DNA of 64,000 nt. Origin: Pararhizobium sp. Lineage in GTDB: Bacteria > Pseudomonadota > Alphaproteobacteria > Rhizobiales > Rhizobiaceae. Where the stretch lies: NCBI GenBank assembly GCA_017794825.1, contig CP051237.1, forward strand, positions 434,001-498,000, given 5' to 3'. The notes under the pieces are model-generated. The model had not been told where the DNA came from. It was given only the letters and a program-made list of their open reading frames with translations, and ran no database searches. Within the stretch, counting starts at the first letter, position 1, and every line of letters begins with the position of its first letter. Position numbers and translations under genes: made by a program. Positions 42,760 to 51,573 of the stretch are shown here, piece after piece.

Positions 42760-43176
42760 ATGAGCAATACGACCGACACGAAAATCCAGAAATCGGACAA
42801 TGAATGGCGTGAAATACTCACGCCCGAACAGTACCGCGTTACCCGCAAGCATGGAACGGAGCGCGCCTTTACCGGTCCCAACTGGGACAACAAGGAACCC
42901 GGCGTGTACGCCTGCGTGTGCTGCGGCAAGCCTCTGTTCAGTTCGGAAACGAAATACGAGTCCGGCACCGGCTGGCCGAGCTATTACGAGCCGATCGCTC
43001 CGGACGCCGTCACCGAACACAAGGACCGGTCGCTTTTCATGACGCGGACCGAAATCCGCTGCGCCGACTGCGACGCGCATCTGGGCCACGTCTTTCCGGA
43101 CGGACCGGAGCCGACGGGCCTGAGATACTGCATGAACGGCACGGCAATGACGTTCGACAGGAAGGACACCGAATAG
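42760..43176 (+). CDS. msrB: Peptide-methionine (R)-S-oxide reductase MsrB
   Basis: 138-residue enzyme that reduces the R-epimer of methionine sulfoxide in oxidised proteins, using thioredoxin. The catalytic Cys124 is in RYCMNG, and the two structural zinc pairs are Cys52/Cys55 and Cys101/Cys104. [11 protein letters not shown] and [10 protein letters not shown] are family signatures. ATG 42760 follows a weak GGAG at 42749. Cytoplasmic form, no signal peptide. A strong hairpin follows. Confidence 0.96.
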   Translation: MSNTTDTKIQKSDNEWREILTPEQYRVTRKHGTERAFTGPNWDNKEPGVYACVCCGKPLFSSETKYESGTGWPSYYEPIAPDAVTEHKDRSLFMTRTEIRCADCDAHLGHVFPDGPEPTGLRYCMNGTAMTFDRKDTE

Positions 43177-43180
43177 GTCA

Positions 43181-43200
43181 CGCGCCGCGTCAGCGGCGCG
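43181..43200. terminator. Hairpin between convergent msrB and SH3 genes
   Basis: CGCGCCGC-GTCA-GCGGCGCG is a perfect 8-bp stem in the 28-base gap between two convergent genes, placed to serve both directions, though it lacks a T tract on either side. Confidence 0.55.
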
Positions 43201-43204
43201 CCCC

Positions 43205-43567
43205 TCACATAGGCGCGATGTATTTGCCGTAGACCCAGCCGGCCTGCCAGTCGCCGGTGTTGGTCGGATCGTGCCAGACCTCGCACCAGGTGTAGCGTAC
43301 CATCTGCCGCTGCTTCCACTGCGGCAGTCCGGCGATGTTCCTGAGGTCTACGCCGTTCATGCACTTTCCGGTCATCGACAGCGGCGCGCCGTTCGGATAG
43401 CCGGCGCGGATCGCAGATTTGTTCGAGGGCCACGCCCTGACGTTGAGAATGTCGTCCCAGGCGACATCGCTGACCTGCCAAGCAACGAAGGCGTTGGCCC
43501 AGGCCTGACCCAGCATGGCCGGAACGGTGACAATGAGGACGACAACAGCAATTCTGAACCTGTTCAT
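43205..43567 (-). CDS. Secreted SH3 domain-containing protein
   Basis: 120-residue periplasmic protein: signal peptide ending GQAWA (about residue 24) and a bacterial SH3-like domain (DDILNVRAWPSNKSAIRAGYPNG, ending GDWQAGWVYGKYI). Cysteines in GKCMNG and TWCEVW may pair. Such domains often bind cell wall peptides. AGGGGGAG precedes ATG 43567; the longer frame to 43627 is not needed. A second SH3 protein is encoded at 57567-58442. Confidence 0.85.
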   Translation of the reverse strand: MNRFRIAVVVLIVTVPAMLGQAWANAFVAWQVSDVAWDDILNVRAWPSNKSAIRAGYPNGAPLSMTGKCMNGVDLRNIAGLPQWKQRQMVRYTWCEVWHDPTNTGDWQAGWVYGKYIAPM

Positions 43568-43724
43568 GGGAACTCCCCCTTGATTGATCGATGCGGCTGA
43601 TACTACATCCGCCCTCTGAACCGACATTGAAGCCGGCGTTCATCGCCGGTTTATCTTCCGCCACGTCCCGTTTTGAGTAGCGCATCGGGACGACATCAAT
43701 CCAGTTGTTTCGAAAGGACAGCCC

Positions 43725-45815
43725 ATGTTCAAAAACCTGCCAGAGGCGCCCGTGGCTGCAAAAAAACCCGTGACCGACGAGCGGCACGGAATTTCGCGCA
43801 CCGACGACTACGCCTGGCTGAGGGCGGACAACTGGCAGCAGGTGTTCCAGGACCCTTCCGTGCTCGATCCGGACATCAGAACCTGGCTGGAGGCCGAAAA
43901 CGACTACCAGAAGGCCGCGATGGCCGACACGGAAGCGCTGCAGAAGACGCTGTTCGTGGAGATGAAGGGCCGCATCAAGGAAGACGATTCATCGGTGCCG
44001 GCGCCGGATGGCCCCTATGCCTATGGCAGCCTTTTCGTCACCGGCGGCGAACAGCCGCACTTCTTCAGGACGCCGCGCGACGGCGGAGATCGCGACATCC
44101 TGCTCGACGGCGACGCGGAGGCGAAAGACAGCGACTATTTCCGCCTGTCCGGCACGTCGCATTCGCCCGACCATGCGCGCATCATCTGGGGCTATGACAA
44201 CAAGGGCTCCGAATATTACACGCTCAGGGTTCGTGAACTGGCCGACAAGAGCGACCGCGATGACCGTATCGAGAACACCGGCGGCGGCGGCGCCTGGACG
44301 CCGGACAGCCAGGCTTTCTTCTACACCCGGCTCGACGATAATCACCGTCCTTCAAAGATTTTCTATCACGAGCTTGGGCGGCCGCAATCCGAAGACCGGC
44401 TGATCTTCGAGGAAAAGGACGCAGGCTTCTTCATGAGCGTCGGCGGCAGCAAGCTCGACGACTTCATCTTCATCAATATCCACGATCACGAGACGTCGGA
44501 ATATCACATCATTCCGGCGGGCGACCCGCTGGCCGAACCGAAGCTGGTCGCCGCCCGCGAAACCGGCGTCGAATACGACATGCACGAGGGCGGCGACGTC
44601 TTCTACATCCTGACCAACGCCGACGGCGCGAAGGACTTCAAGATCGTCGAGGCGCCGGTCGAGACCCCGGGCCGCGAATACTGGCGCGACGTGGTCGCCC
44701 ATACGCCGGGTTCGCTGATCCTCGGCCATGGCGTCTACAGGGATTTCCTGGTCTGGCTGGTGCGCCATGAAGGTCTGCCGCGCATCATGATCCGCAACCG
44801 GATGTCCGGCGAGGAACACGCCATCGCCTTCGACGAGGAAGCCTATTCGCTGGGCCTGCAGGGCTCGATGGAATACGACACCGAAATCATCCGCTTCTCC
44901 TATTCGTCGATGACGACGCCGAGCGAGCAGTACGACTACAACATGCGCACCCGCGAGCGCACCCTGCTGAAGACGCAGGAGGTGCCGTCCGGCCATGACA
45001 AGGACGACTATGTGACGCGGCGCGTCATGGCGCCCTCGCATGACGGCGCCGAAGTGCCCGTCAGCCTGCTCTACCACAAGGACACGAAGCTGGACGGCTC
45101 CGCGCCCTGCCTGCTCTACGGCTACGGCTCCTACGGCATGACGATACCGGCAAGTTTCAACACCAATTGCCTGTCGCTGGTCGATCGCGGCTTCGTTTAC
45201 GCCATCGCCCACATTCGCGGCGGCAAGGACAAGGGCTTCGCCTGGTACGAGGACGGCAAGCGTCAGCACAAGAAGAACACCTTCCTCGATTTCATCGCCG
45301 TCGCGGAACATCTGGTCAGCGCGGGCTTCACGTCGCCTGAGCGTATCGTCGCCGAAGGCGGTTCGGCCGGCGGCATGCTGATGGGCGCCGTCGCCAACAT
45401 GGCGCCGGACCGGTTCGGCGCCATCATCGCCGCCGTGCCTTTCGTCGACGTGCTCAACACGATGCTGGACGACACGCTGCCGTTGACCCCGCCCGAATGG
45501 CCGGAATGGGGCAATCCAATCGCCTCGAAGGAGGATTACGAGTATATCGCCTCCTATTCGCCCTACGACAATGTGACGGCGGCCCCCTACCCGCCCATCC
45601 TGGCGCTTGCAGGCCTCACCGATCCGCGCGTCACCTACTGGGAGCCGGCGAAGTGGGTGGCCAAGCTGCGCGAGATGAAGCAGGGCGACGCGCCGGTGCT
45701 CCTGAAGACGAATATGGGCGCCGGCCACGGCGGCGCGTCCGGCCGTTTCCAGCGGCTTGAGGAAATTGCCTTCGAGTACGCCTTCGCCCTGAAAGTGAAC
45801 GGACTTTCCACCTGA
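43725..45815 (+). CDS. ptrB: Oligopeptidase B / prolyl oligopeptidase family (S9)
   Basis: 696-residue serine peptidase that cleaves short peptides, typically after basic residues. N-terminal beta-propeller (to about residue 420) covers a C-terminal alpha/beta-hydrolase domain with triad Ser547 (GGSAGG), Asp633 (LTDPRV) and His668 (GAGHGG). Cytoplasmic, no signal peptide. AAAGGA lies six bases before ATG 43725. Monocistronic by its spacing. Confidence 0.95.
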   Translation: MFKNLPEAPVAAKKPVTDERHGISRTDDYAWLRADNWQQVFQDPSVLDPDIRTWLEAENDYQKAAMADTEALQKTLFVEMKGRIKEDDSSVPAPDGPYAYGSLFVTGGEQPHFFRTPRDGGDRDILLDGDAEAKDSDYFRLSGTSHSPDHARIIWGYDNKGSEYYTLRVRELADKSDRDDRIENTGGGGAWTPDSQAFFYTRLDDNHRPSKIFYHELGRPQSEDRLIFEEKDAGFFMSVGGSKLDDFIFINIHDHETSEYHIIPAGDPLAEPKLVAARETGVEYDMHEGGDVFYILTNADGAKDFKIVEAPVETPGREYWRDVVAHTPGSLILGHGVYRDFLVWLVRHEGLPRIMIRNRMSGEEHAIAFDEEAYSLGLQGSMEYDTEIIRFSYSSMTTPSEQYDYNMRTRERTLLKTQEVPSGHDKDDYVTRRVMAPSHDGAEVPVSLLYHKDTKLDGSAPCLLYGYGSYGMTIPASFNTNCLSLVDRGFVYAIAHIRGGKDKGFAWYEDGKRQHKKNTFLDFIAVAEHLVSAGFTSPERIVAEGGSAGGMLMGAVANMAPDRFGAIIAAVPFVDVLNTMLDDTLPLTPPEWPEWGNPIASKEDYEYIASYSPYDNVTAAPYPPILALAGLTDPRVTYWEPAKWVAKLREMKQGDAPVLLKTNMGAGHGGASGRFQRLEEIAFEYAFALKVNGLST

Positions 45816-45883
45816 CAGGACTGGACCGCAGCGCTTTCACGAGTTAACAAGAGCGCAACAGTCAAGTTAAGGAATTATTGCTC

Positions 45884-46687
45884 ATGAATACACCGGACAC
45901 CGCGAGGAAGGGTCGGCGCATGCGCATCGGCGAAGTAGCGCGGGCAACCCGCCTGACGCCGAACATGCATCGCGTCACCCTGACCGGCGCCGATCTCGAA
46001 GATTTTCCGCCCGGTCAGGAAAGCGCCCATATCAAGTTCGTGCTGCCGGATCCCGGACAGAGCCGCGCCGATTTCGAGGCGATGATCGAGGACGGCCGCA
46101 ACAAGGAACTGCGCCGCCGCACCTACACGGTGCGCCATCACCGACCGGACGTGAACGAACTGGACGTCGATTTCGTGGTCCACGAAGGCGGCGGACCGGC
46201 CTGCGACTGGGCCCTGGCGGCCAAGTCCGGCTCATTCATCGGCATTGGCGGACCCGGTCCCAAGAAAGCGCCGGACGTCGTCGCCGACTGGTATGCTTTT
46301 GGCGCCGACATGTCGGCGATCCCGGCGGCCGCCGCCTGTATCGAGGAATTGCCGGCCGACGCGGTCGGCCACGCCTTCTTCGAGATTCTCAGCGAAGACG
46401 ACCGGCAGGAGGTGAACGCCCCGCCGGGCATAGAGATCCACTGGCATGTCCATTCCGACGTGCATACGCCCAGCATGAAGCAACTTGAATTCCTCCAGTC
46501 TCTCGACTGGTCGAAGGGCAAGGCCGGCGTCTTCGTCGCCGGCGAAGGCAACTGCATCCTGGCGCTGCGCAAATATTTGCGCGAGGATCTCGGCCTCGAC
46601 AAGCGCGAAATGTATCTCAGCTCCTACTGGGTCATCGGTCTCGCCGAAGACGAACACCAGATCGCCAAGCGCGCCTTCGCGGCGTAA
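45884..46687 (+). CDS. Siderophore-interacting protein (FAD-dependent ferric-siderophore reductase)
   Basis: 267-residue cytoplasmic flavoprotein of the SIP/ViuB family: FAD-binding barrel with RRRTYTVRHHRPD and VHEGGGPACDWA, and an NAD(P)H-binding half ending in YLSSYWVIGLAEDE. It reduces ferric siderophores to release Fe(II). AAGGA is ten bases before ATG 45884; TTG 45878 is possible. It converges with the siderophore ABC operon 23 bases away, and the function fits that locus. Confidence 0.92.
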   Translation: MNTPDTARKGRRMRIGEVARATRLTPNMHRVTLTGADLEDFPPGQESAHIKFVLPDPGQSRADFEAMIEDGRNKELRRRTYTVRHHRPDVNELDVDFVVHEGGGPACDWALAAKSGSFIGIGGPGPKKAPDVVADWYAFGADMSAIPAAAACIEELPADAVGHAFFEILSEDDRQEVNAPPGIEIHWHVHSDVHTPSMKQLEFLQSLDWSKGKAGVFVAGEGNCILALRKYLREDLGLDKREMYLSSYWVIGLAEDEHQIAKRAFAA

Positions 46688-46710
46688 CGCTCTGATCTAA
46701 GCTGGAAATA

Positions 46711-48519
46711 CTACTTCGTCGCCAGCGCGTCTTCCGCGCGTCGCCAGCGCCTTGTCTGACTCTGAATGTCCCACATCGCTCGGTAGCGGCCATTGGCGGC
46801 GAGCAGTTCTGCGTGACGCCCGGATTCGATCACGCGTCCTTCGTCCAGCACTAGAATGCGGTCGGCGCCTGCGACTGTCGACAGGCGGTGCGCAATAACG
46901 AGCACTGTCTTGTCGCGAACCAGCGCGTCGATTGCGGTCTGCACCGCCCTTTCGCTTTGTGAATCGAGCACCGCCGTCGGCTCGTCCAGGATCACGATCG
47001 GCGCATCCTTCAGCAGTGCGCGCGCGATCGAAAGACGCTGACGCTCGCCGCCGGACAGCTTTCCTCCAACATCTCCGATGCGGGTTCGCCATCCCTCGGG
47101 AAGTTTCTCGATGAACTCCGTGCAGCAGGCCGACCGGGCGGCGCTTTCGACCTCGGCGTCGCTCGCATCGGGGCGCGCCATGCGGATATTGTTGAGCACG
47201 GTGTCATCGAACAGATACACGTCCTGGAAAACCACCGACGTCAGCGCGTTCAGCTTTTCCTGCCGAATTTCACGCACGTCCGCGCCGCCGATCCTGACCG
47301 AGCCGTGTTGCGGATCCGCATGGCGCAACAACAGGCGGGCGATGGTGCTTTTGCCTGATCCGGACGGTCCGACCAGCGCAGTGAGGCTGCGAGGCGGTAG
47401 TATGGCGCTGAAGTTTTCCAGAGCCGGGCGATTGGACTTCATGTATTGAAACGTCACCTCTTCGAAGCGAATTTCCGCGCCGTCCGGCTGCCGCTCCGGC
47501 AGTTTGCGAGGCAACGGTTTTTCGGCTAGCAAGAGATCGATGCGATCAAGAGCTGCTTCGATCATCTCGATGACAACCGTGTAGGTGACGAACGTCGCGA
47601 GCGGTTCGGCGAACCGCGACACCATGACCGCAACTGCAGCCAGAACGGCGATTTCAGTTTGCCCGATAATAACCAGCATCACTCCGGCGGCGACAACGAC
47701 GAGCAGACCGATTTCAACAATGCTGGCGATGATCACGTTGGGATTGGCGCTCGCCCTGTGTTCAACCGTCTGCAGCGTCTCCAGTTCGTCGAAAGTGTGT
47801 TTCAGGGTCGCCGCCCTTTCGCCGGATCGCCGCGCCGCGCGAACCGCCGGCAGGCCTTGCACGTATTCGACAATATCGGCGTTCATGCGCTGGTGCATGT
47901 CATCGAGCGCACGCCGCCCGCGGGCGTGCACGGGACGCCGCCAGCGGTAGAGCGGAATGATCGCCGGAAAGATCGCCAGAAGCAGCAGCCCCAGTTTCCA
48001 GTCGTAAAACAAAACCGCCAGGGAAGCGACGAGCGGTGTGACAAGCGCCGTGAAAATCAGATCCGAAACGATCAGCGTATAGGAGAAATTCTCGTCCACA
48101 TTGCCGAGAAGCGTGGCGTTGATCTCACCCGAACGCCGATCCTGCAACTTTTCGAGCGGCATGCGTCGCAATTGCTCGCCCAGCCGCAGTCGCAGGTCGT
48201 GGGTCGCTTTTGACATCTGGCCGCTGTAGTCGAAGCCCTGTGCGCGCCAGCGTATTGCTATCGCCGCGAGCGACAGCGCGCTCATTGCAACAAGCCAGGC
48301 GATCGCAGTTTTCGGATCGCGATCCGCTATGACGGCAGAGAACAACGGGACCAGGCAGGCAAGCGCCAGGCCTTGCGTCGCGGCGGCGGCGCTCAGGCCG
48401 AAAAGACTACGTCGCAATTGTCCGCCGCTGGCTCCGGCGGCGGCGAGAAGCCGACGGAAAGTCTTCCGCCAGGGAACGTCCAAATGTTGTGTCGCGCTTT
48501 TATCCGGGGCAGCCATCAT
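46711..48519 (-). CDS. Siderophore-type ABC transporter half (membrane + ATPase), YbtQ/IrtB-like
   Basis: 602-residue protein with an exporter-fold membrane domain (six helices, residues 30-310) fused to an ATPase (Walker A GPSGSGKST, signature LSGGERQRLSIARAL, Walker B IVILDEPTAVLD). Together with the next gene it forms a heterodimer like YbtP/YbtQ or IrtA/IrtB, which despite exporter architecture import ferric siderophores. ATGATGA overlap with the upstream gene indicates coupling. Last gene of the operon. Confidence 0.9.
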   Translation of the reverse strand: MMAAPDKSATQHLDVPWRKTFRRLLAAAGASGGQLRRSLFGLSAAAATQGLALACLVPLFSAVIADRDPKTAIAWLVAMSALSLAAIAIRWRAQGFDYSGQMSKATHDLRLRLGEQLRRMPLEKLQDRRSGEINATLLGNVDENFSYTLIVSDLIFTALVTPLVASLAVLFYDWKLGLLLLAIFPAIIPLYRWRRPVHARGRRALDDMHQRMNADIVEYVQGLPAVRAARRSGERAATLKHTFDELETLQTVEHRASANPNVIIASIVEIGLLVVVAAGVMLVIIGQTEIAVLAAVAVMVSRFAEPLATFVTYTVVIEMIEAALDRIDLLLAEKPLPRKLPERQPDGAEIRFEEVTFQYMKSNRPALENFSAILPPRSLTALVGPSGSGKSTIARLLLRHADPQHGSVRIGGADVREIRQEKLNALTSVVFQDVYLFDDTVLNNIRMARPDASDAEVESAARSACCTEFIEKLPEGWRTRIGDVGGKLSGGERQRLSIARALLKDAPIVILDEPTAVLDSQSERAVQTAIDALVRDKTVLVIAHRLSTVAGADRILVLDEGRVIESGRHAELLAANGRYRAMWDIQSQTRRWRRAEDALATK

Positions 48520-50279
48520 TCCGGTCCCGCCTCTTGCACGCCGCCGACGGCCCAGTTGCGCGCGGCGTCACCGCTGGTCCAGAGGCGCGCGTATACCCCG
48601 CCCTTTTCGATGAGCGCGTCGTGGTCAGCTGCTTCCGCCAGTCGTCCGGCCTCGAATACAAGGATCTGGTTTGCGTCGCGCACAGTCGTCAGCCGATGCG
48701 CGACCATGATCACGGTACGGCCCTGCATCAGCGACGACAGCGCGTCGATCAGCGCGGCTTCGTTCTCCGGGTCGGTGAAGGCGGTGGCTTCGTCGAGCAC
48801 GAGAATCGGTCGATTCTGAAGGACGGCGCGGGCGATGGTGATGCGCTGGCGTTGACCGCCCGACAGGAGAACGCCCCGGTCGCCCGCCAACGTGTCATAG
48901 CCCTTCGGCAATTGTGTAATGAATTCGTGCGCGCGCGCAATCTTGGCCGCCTCGATCACCTCATCCAGCGTCGCCTGTTCGGAGCCAAGCCGGATATTGT
49001 CAGCGACTGAGCCGGCGAACAGAAAAGCGTCCTGAAACACCATTGCGATCTGGCCCATCAGCGCGTCGGTTTCCATTTCCCGAATGTCGACCCCTCCGAT
49101 GCGCACGCGCCCCTCGCCGACGTCCCAGAACCGCGCGATGAGACGCGCCACCGTGGTTTTGCCCGCGCCGGACGGGCCGACGAGAGCCGTTACCGTTCCG
49201 GGCGCAACATGGAAGGTGACGTCGTCAAGAGCCACGGAACCGTCTTCGTATCCGAAGCTGACATGCTCGAAAGCGACGCTCGCATCGGCGACCGCGGGTC
49301 CCGGCGGGGTCGCAGGTTCGGGCAGCGTTTTCTCGTCGAGAACCTCCCGGATACGGGCGATGCTGAGCTTCGTCTTGTCCACCATATGATTGAGTGTCAT
49401 CATCGGCATCATCGCCTCCGCCATTCCCACACCGATCAGCAATGTGGCGAGCCAGGTGGAGATATCGAGCGTATCCCTGAACACCAGCCACGTCCCCATC
49501 CACAGAAGCACGAGCAGGGTCGGTAAAGGTCCAAGCACCGACAACGAAAAGCGGGCGCTGAAGCCGGCGCCGCGATACCATTCTGTGACGACGGCAAGAT
49601 AGGCGTCCAATGCCCGCTGAAATCGACCGAAGGTCGAGTGCCCCGTGTCGAATGTGCGCACGACGGGCATGGCCTGCACGAATTCGATCACGGCGGCGGA
49701 AACCTGCTCGCGCGCGTCATTGTAGCGGCGCACCATTTCCGGAAAGTTGCGCATGGCGAGCGCCAGTACGCCGAAACCGCAAACAAGAACACAGATGGCG
49801 GCGACGGCGAGGCGCCAGTCCAGCCAAACGAGAACTGCAAATGTCGCCAGAGGCATGGCGTAGGCGCGCGCATAGAGCGGCGTGCTGTCCGCCACGAAGA
49901 CATGAAGCGCGCGCACGTCGTCATGCAGGACTTTCGTCAGGGTTCCCGCGCCAAAGTCCTGAATGCGACCAAGCGGAATTTGCCCGAGATGGTTGGCGAG
50001 TTGCATGCGAAGCAGCGTTTCCAGATGGTAGGCCGCGTAGTGGGATGTATTGAATGAAGCGATACGCAGAGCGTAGGACCCAACCGTGCAGACCAGAGCG
50101 CCGCACAGGAAAGTCCAGGGCGCTTCTTCCGGCGCGCTGATCAGGCTTGCCAAGGCGAGCGCGACAAGCCCCAATGCGCCGAGATTCGCCATGCCGCCAA
50201 GGATCGAGAAGATCATCGCCAGCCGGATACGGTCGTTGACCGGCGTCATTATCGCCCAGGGAGAATCGCGGCGGATCAT
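48516..50279 (-). CDS. Siderophore-type ABC transporter half (membrane + ATPase), YbtP/IrtA-like
   Basis: 587-residue partner of the preceding entry: six-helix exporter-fold membrane domain, then ATPase with Walker A GPSGAGKTT, signature LSGGQRQRITIARAV and Walker B ILVLDEATAFTD followed by glutamate-free D-loop ENEA. Unlike IrtA there is no fused siderophore-interacting domain; that role may fall to the separate reductase gene at 45884. Start overlaps the MFS gene's stop (ATGA). Confidence 0.9.
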   Translation of the reverse strand: MIRRDSPWAIMTPVNDRIRLAMIFSILGGMANLGALGLVALALASLISAPEEAPWTFLCGALVCTVGSYALRIASFNTSHYAAYHLETLLRMQLANHLGQIPLGRIQDFGAGTLTKVLHDDVRALHVFVADSTPLYARAYAMPLATFAVLVWLDWRLAVAAICVLVCGFGVLALAMRNFPEMVRRYNDAREQVSAAVIEFVQAMPVVRTFDTGHSTFGRFQRALDAYLAVVTEWYRGAGFSARFSLSVLGPLPTLLVLLWMGTWLVFRDTLDISTWLATLLIGVGMAEAMMPMMTLNHMVDKTKLSIARIREVLDEKTLPEPATPPGPAVADASVAFEHVSFGYEDGSVALDDVTFHVAPGTVTALVGPSGAGKTTVARLIARFWDVGEGRVRIGGVDIREMETDALMGQIAMVFQDAFLFAGSVADNIRLGSEQATLDEVIEAAKIARAHEFITQLPKGYDTLAGDRGVLLSGGQRQRITIARAVLQNRPILVLDEATAFTDPENEAALIDALSSLMQGRTVIMVAHRLTTVRDANQILVFEAGRLAEAADHDALIEKGGVYARLWTSGDAARNWAVGGVQEAGPE

Positions 50280-51571
50280 CGTGGCTTCCTAAGTTTCCCG
50301 TCAGGCTTGTCGATCGGCGGATCGGAGTATCGCATCGCAACCAGCATCGCTATGAGGGCCGCCGCTGCTGCGAACCACAAAGCCCCGAGATAGCCGAACG
50401 AGGCGGCGAGCATTGCGCTGAACGTCATCGTTCCGATGGCCACGAACTGATTGATGCTGAACTGAAGCGTGTAATCAGTGGCGGGGCTGTCGGGAGACGC
50501 GCGATCCATCATCAGCGTCGCCATCACGGTCGCCAAGGGATTGTAGCAGACGAAGAAAAGCGCCGTCGCCAGGCCCGCACCGACATCGCCGCCGAAGCCG
50601 AGCACCAGCGCCATCACCGAGACGACGCCGACGATCTGGATCGCCCCCGCGCCAACCAATGCGTTGCGTCGCCGGGTGCGTCCGATTGCCCAGCCTGTCG
50701 CCAGCGCGGAGAGCAGACCGACAATCGAGCCGATGACGTTCACGGTGAAGCCGATCCGGCCGAAACTCCAGCCGGCATCGACCAGAAGCGGCGTGATCAC
50801 CGCATAGGCCATGCTGCTGCCGATCGGCACGAGCAACAACAGCGCCAGCCAGTATCCGCTTCCAGGCTGCGACCAGAATCCGGCGAAGCGTCGGTATAGA
50901 CGGCGCGCGGTGACGACGTCCGTCAGCCAGACCGGTTCCGCGAACCACAGAAGCTGAACAAACGACACGCTCGTGGCGGCGGCGAGCGCGATCATGCAGC
51001 CGGTCCAGCCGATATGTGGATAGACCATCAGCATGAGGCCGCCGCCGATCAGGTTGCCGACGAGCCCACCGGCGACCTGCAATCCGTTGCCGAGACCGCG
51101 CCTCGACGCCGGCAAAAGTCTGCAGGCCAGCCCGTCCACGGCGATGTCCTGGGTGGAGGCAAGGAGCGCCACCAGAAAACAGAGCGCGTAGACCGTTGCG
51201 AAATCGGCCGTCGGATCGAAGCGGCCAATCAGGAGCAGGACGACGACAAGCCCCCCCTGCGTCAGCAGCAGCCATCCGCGATAGCGGCCGAGCCGCCCCC
51301 AACCTGTCCTGTCGATTAAGGGCGCCCAGAGCAGTTTCAGAGGCCAGACCAGGCCCAGCATGTAAATCAGGCCGATCATATCCATACCCGCGCCCTGACT
51401 GCGAAGAATCGCCACGAGCGCGATGACGAAGAACATCAGTCCGAGATACTGCGTGGAATAGAGGCTGGCGAGCAGCAGCCAGGCGCCACCACTCATCTCT
51501 TCGGTGGAGCGCTTTGTCGCTGCGCCATCCAATTCTGCGCCGGAAACGGCGAACTGGTCGTTCAGCCCCAT
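50276..51571 (-). CDS. RhtX/FptX-type MFS siderophore transporter
   Basis: 431-residue major facilitator with twelve predicted helices. The opening GGAWLLLASLYSTQYLGLMFFVIALVAILR and DRTGWGRLGRYRGWLLLTQ patterns (parts shown: STQYLGLMFF, LGRYRGWLLL) match inner-membrane siderophore importers of the RhtX/FptX group, which carry pyochelin or rhizobactin-type siderophores inward. ATG 51571 lies two bases after the receptor gene's stop; a TTG at 51577 overlaps it. Two inner-membrane systems in one operon is unusual. Confidence 0.87.
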   Translation of the reverse strand: MGLNDQFAVSGAELDGAATKRSTEEMSGGAWLLLASLYSTQYLGLMFFVIALVAILRSQGAGMDMIGLIYMLGLVWPLKLLWAPLIDRTGWGRLGRYRGWLLLTQGGLVVVLLLIGRFDPTADFATVYALCFLVALLASTQDIAVDGLACRLLPASRRGLGNGLQVAGGLVGNLIGGGLMLMVYPHIGWTGCMIALAAATSVSFVQLLWFAEPVWLTDVVTARRLYRRFAGFWSQPGSGYWLALLLLVPIGSSMAYAVITPLLVDAGWSFGRIGFTVNVIGSIVGLLSALATGWAIGRTRRRNALVGAGAIQIVGVVSVMALVLGFGGDVGAGLATALFFVCYNPLATVMATLMMDRASPDSPATDYTLQFSINQFVAIGTMTFSAMLAASFGYLGALWFAAAAALIAMLVAMRYSDPPIDKPDGKLRKPR

Positions 51572-51573
51572 CG